Shown piece by piece: positions 5,704 to 7,854 of a DNA stretch of 7,854 bases. The notes below the pieces were generated by a model. That model had not been told where the DNA came from. It saw nothing but the letters and a program-made list of their open reading frames with translations, and made no database searches. The position numbers and the translations under genes were made by a program. The DNA is taken from NCBI GenBank assembly GCA_045611685.1, contig JAZKXO010000033.1, positions 1 through 7,854 of the forward strand. The letters are read 5' to 3'. The first letter of the stretch is position 1; every line of letters starts with the position of its first letter. This DNA comes from SIG701 sp045611685. GTDB lineage: Bacteria; Bacillota; Clostridia; Oscillospirales; CAG-272.

Positions 5704-6420
5704 TTAATCTTCGTCCGTTTCCGGAGCGAACATTGCCAACATCGCCTTGAAAGTGGAATCCTTGATCCCCGCTTCCTTGTCGGCTTTCGCCAGCAGTTTC
5801 AGTTTTTCTTCGGTCACGCGGCCGTCCTGATTGTCGATAGCCGTCCGGAACGCTTTCGCCGCAATCGCCTTGTGTTCGGGACAGAGCGCAGCGTAAATCG
5901 TTTTGAGTTCTTCCGGGCTGTAGGTCAGAAGCCGCCCGTAGGTCTTTTCGTTCAAAAGTTCCTTTTCGTTGTACAGAACGCCGTACCGCTCCCGCTCTTC
6001 GTTCGTCAGTCCGGAGACCACAATGAGCTGCCGCGTGCGCAGCATGAATTCCGCCGTCCCGTTCAGCTTCGAGAAGAAGTTTTCCTTCGATACCGTCAGG
6101 GTTCCGCCATCCCGGTAAATGTTCCCGAGTTCGCCGAGCGTGACGGTCGAGCCGGGCATGATTCCGCCGAGGAACAGAAGAACCACTGGGTTCTCCGTCG
6201 GCGCAACCTGAACAATCTGCGGAGCGCTGTTCGCCATCGCGGAGGCCACCGCAGAGGCGATGAGCGCGTCGAGTTCGGAACGGCTGATTGTCAGCTTCTC
6301 TTCTGCCTTTTCCGGCTCAGAAACGGCTTCCTGCGCGTTCTGCGCGGGTGTTTCGAGCTTTTCTTCGATAGGGGCTTCCGCTTTCGGTTCGGCGGTCTTC
6401 TTGGTAGTTGTTTTTGCCAT
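5704..6420 (-). CDS. Unrecognised phage protein with K/E/A-rich N-terminus (238 aa)
   Basis: I do not recognise this family. Residues 1-42 are low-complexity and rich in Lys, Glu, Ala, Thr and Pro, so probably disordered. Residues 43-63 (LTISRSELDALIASAVASAM) form a likely helix. Residues 66-135 look like a folded domain (PVVLLFLGGIMPGSTVTLGE, then GGTLTVSKENFFSKL, FMLRTRQLIVVSGL), and 138-230 are mostly helical and charged, ending in an acidic tail (APETDED). The short hydrophobic run VVLLFLGGI is too brief to call a membrane segment. GGAGG lies 12 nt before ATG 6418-6420, longer than usual. This is the first gene after the capsid gene, separated by a 95-nt gap with a stem-loop. A capsid-associated, minor head or connector role is plausible by position; the disordered, charged N-terminus would also suit a scaffold-like protein. 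Neither is shown by motif. Confidence 0.6.
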   Translation of the reverse strand: MAKTTTKKTAEPKAEAPIEEKLETPAQNAQEAVSEPEKAEEKLTISRSELDALIASAVASAMANSAPQIVQVAPTENPVVLLFLGGIMPGSTVTLGELGNIYRDGGTLTVSKENFFSKLNGTAEFMLRTRQLIVVSGLTNEERERYGVLYNEKELLNEKTYGRLLTYSPEELKTIYAALCPEHKAIAAKAFRTAIDNQDGRVTEEKLKLLAKADKEAGIKDSTFKAMLAMFAPETDED

Positions 6421-6474
6421 AAAAAATATGATCCTCCGTAATGTTTTTTTCTCTTCGGATGTTTGTAAGGGAAT

Positions 6475-6501
6475 TCCCCGGAGACATTAAGCCTCCGGGG
6501 A
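6475..6501 (-). terminator. GC-rich stem-loop after the capsid gene (possible weak terminator or mRNA-stability element)
   Basis: A perfect 9-bp inverted repeat (TCCCCGGAG / CTCCGGGGA on the minus strand, arms 6493-6501 and 6475-6483) closes a 9-nt loop. It begins 15 nt after the capsid TGA (6516-6518). No T-tract follows directly, so it is not a classical strong Rho-independent terminator. Partial read-through, or protection of the capsid mRNA 3' end, would lower expression of the downstream genes relative to the capsid gene. Confidence 0.5.
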
Positions 6502-6515
6502 TTATTCGTTCAGGA

Positions 6516-7760
6516 TCAGACCACGGAGGTCATGACGCCGATCTTCGACGCCACAACGGGCTTGATGTCGAACATCGCAGTCGCCGTCAGGTCAATGGTG
6601 AGATCGCCGGTCTTGTCCGGAGTCAGTTCCAGAACCATCGGGGAACCGTCGTAGTAACCGGCGAAGATGGGCGCGTAACCGTAGCCGCCCTTCGCGGTGA
6701 CGATGATGGAAGAGCCGAGACCGATGGTGTCAACCGTGGAGTTCTGCGTACCGGGAACCACTGCGGGAACGATTTCAAGCAGGGATACACCGGCAGCGTT
6801 CGGCAGGAAGCCCTCGCGGAACCATCTCTCGCCGAGACCGTACTGCATACCGAGCATCGCAGCACCCACACCGTCCGTGGGAATCACCTTGGAGAGCGGG
6901 CCGATTTCGGCGAACGCAAGCAGGTCGGAACGGGTCACGCCGTTCACAGCCGCCACCTTCGTGGTCAGAGAGTTCCAGTTGGCCGTCGTGTAGGTGGAAA
7001 CCGTAAGAGCGGCGGGAACAAGAGCCGTATTGGAGGTCGCCGCGACGAGCTGACCGATGAAGATCGCGTAGATCTTGTTCCACATGCCCCGCATGATGGC
7101 CGCGAAATACCGTCCGGCGTCGCCGTTGACGATATCCTGATACCACAGGATCTTGGCCTGAGTCGTGTAGAACTTCGGAGACAGGGTGATCGTCTTGGCA
7201 TACAGGCGGTTGTAGGACGCGCTGCGGGCGGAGCCGGGAGCGGAATCCTCAAAGCGGAAGTAGTCGTTGGACTTGATGTTGATTTCCTTCGTGCCGCCGA
7301 AGGGGATCGGTTCCCACTGCATCAGGCCGCCCATGGCGACGTCGCTCATGACGGTCGCGTAGATGGGTTCGAGCACATCCACGGAGATAGCGGCCAGAGC
7401 GCGGAGAAACGCCTCGTTGCGGGCGTAGTTCGCGTTCTTCTTCACTTCCGCAACAGAAGCGGGAGCGGGTCTGCCATCCGCCTTGTTCGCCATGGCAGCG
7501 CAGAAGAGCAGCATCTTGTCGGAGACGTCGTGGGAGAAAGCGGAATACTCCGCCTTGTTGTTCAGACGGGAGCGGAAGTCTTCCTTCACGTCCGGACGAC
7601 CGGCCAGATTGAGGCCGGTGTATTCCGTGGCGCACAGACGACCGGCGGAAATCAGATCGCGCCGGGAAACCTTCGTGCCGTCCTGGGCAACAATGGTAAT
7701 ATCCTCGCCGACGCCGGCCGCGTCAAACACGGTGTTGGAAAGAGTGTTCAGTTTAAGCAT
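6516..7760 (-). CDS. Probable phage major capsid protein (HK97-like, 414 aa)
   Basis: Length and architecture fit an HK97-fold coat protein. Residues 1-125 form a helical, charged N-terminal region (AEYSAFSHDVSDKMLLFCAA, then AEVKKNANYARNEAFLRALA). Residues 129-200 run through VLEPIYATVMSDVAMGGLMQ and the strand-rich PIPFGGTKEINIKSNDYFRF to LYAKTITLSPKF, resembling the E-loop and start of the P-domain. The long helix DAGRYFAAIMRGMWNKIYAI (214-233) would be the spine helix. The C-terminal A/P-domain strands end in FDIKPVVASKIGVMTSVV, typical of coat proteins. Start ATG 7758-7760 follows an AAGGT site and lies 21 nt after the upstream stop. There is no signal peptide. This is the longest complete gene here, and three 60-base lines counted by hand average 63 per cent G+C (113 of 180). 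The capsid assignment rests on overall pattern, length and context, without a diagnostic motif; another abundant virion protein is the main alternative. Confidence 0.68.
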   Translation of the reverse strand: MLKLNTLSNTVFDAAGVGEDITIVAQDGTKVSRRDLISAGRLCATEYTGLNLAGRPDVKEDFRSRLNNKAEYSAFSHDVSDKMLLFCAAMANKADGRPAPASVAEVKKNANYARNEAFLRALAAISVDVLEPIYATVMSDVAMGGLMQWEPIPFGGTKEINIKSNDYFRFEDSAPGSARSASYNRLYAKTITLSPKFYTTQAKILWYQDIVNGDAGRYFAAIMRGMWNKIYAIFIGQLVAATSNTALVPAALTVSTYTTANWNSLTTKVAAVNGVTRSDLLAFAEIGPLSKVIPTDGVGAAMLGMQYGLGERWFREGFLPNAAGVSLLEIVPAVVPGTQNSTVDTIGLGSSIIVTAKGGYGYAPIFAGYYDGSPMVLELTPDKTGDLTIDLTATAMFDIKPVVASKIGVMTSVV

Positions 7761-7781
7761 CTTTGTTTACCTTGCCTTTCA

Positions 7782-7854
7782 TTAGCCCGCCGCGACGGAG
7801 CGAAGAATCTGCACGACGTAGCCGGTTCCGAAGAAACTTGCGCCCTCGTTGAAG
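7782..7854 (-). CDS. C-terminal end of an upstream phage gene, 5' partial
   Basis: The frame enters at the window edge and reads FNEGASFFGTGYVVQILRSV then AAG before TAA at 7782-7784. I chose it over the other two minus-strand frames because its composition looks like ordinary protein; a competing frame is an Arg-rich run (RGRKFLRNRLRRADSSLRR) typical of out-of-frame GC-rich DNA. The stop lies 21 nt before the capsid start and on the same strand, so the gene belongs to the same operon. With 23 residues visible, function cannot be assigned. A decoration, scaffold or protease gene would be usual here. Confidence 0.55.
   Translation of the reverse strand, partial: FNEGASFFGTGYVVQILRSVAAG

Noticed and set aside
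5692..6441. A 249-codon plus-strand open frame
   Set aside because: It is antisense to the whole 238-residue gene. Its Phe/Arg-rich composition is what results from reading codons for Glu, Lys and Ala in reverse.
6421..6515. A promoter in the gap after the capsid gene
   Set aside because: No pair of -35 and -10 like hexamers with suitable spacing was found. The A/T-rich stretch is mainly the leader around the GGAGG site of the next gene.

Overview
The window looks like part of a tailed bacteriophage or prophage of a Gram-positive host, most likely a gut Firmicute/Clostridia-type bacterium. Every supported gene lies on the minus strand, packed head to tail with gaps of 0-25 nt (one of 95 nt). 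Most have purine-rich ribosome binding sites close to AGGAGG. The host guess is inference from protein style (fibre motifs seen in Clostridia phages, an M23 peptidoglycan endopeptidase), strong Shine-Dalgarno sites and moderate GC. I recognised no species-specific marker.

Transcription runs from high to low coordinates. 7854-7782 is the C-terminal end of an unidentified gene. 7760-6516 encodes a 414-residue probable major capsid protein. A 95-nt gap follows, with a GC-rich stem-loop just after the capsid stop. 6420-4966 holds two unrecognised proteins (238 and 241 residues), probably virion components. 4952-4602 is a small beta-rich virion-type protein. 4588-4262 is a one-membrane-segment, holin-like protein. 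4247-1096 is a five-gene tail fibre/baseplate module (99, 181, 319, 241 and 195 residues). Its genes carry hallmark phage-fibre motifs: NGVEL-type and GDG-type segments, an H-x-T-AER-x-W segment, GLMSSTDKTKL, PTFSGT repeats and TITANGTY. 1070-1 is a lytic enzyme that fuses an M23 (LytM-type) endopeptidase to a second domain resembling phosphodiester glycosidases (NAGPA family). It runs off the window edge just before its expected C-terminal motif.

The genes read as a late module: capsid, accessory structural proteins, host-recognition fibres, then wall degradation. Three things stand out. The lysin has an unusual two-domain design. No tape measure, tail tube or terminator-type genes lie between capsid and fibres. 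The two most distal fibre genes are clearly poorer in GC than the capsid gene and look like an exchanged host-range segment. No RNA genes, integrase, CRISPR, insertion sequence, reverse transcriptase or obvious promoter was found, and no stretch over 300 nt lacks a gene.
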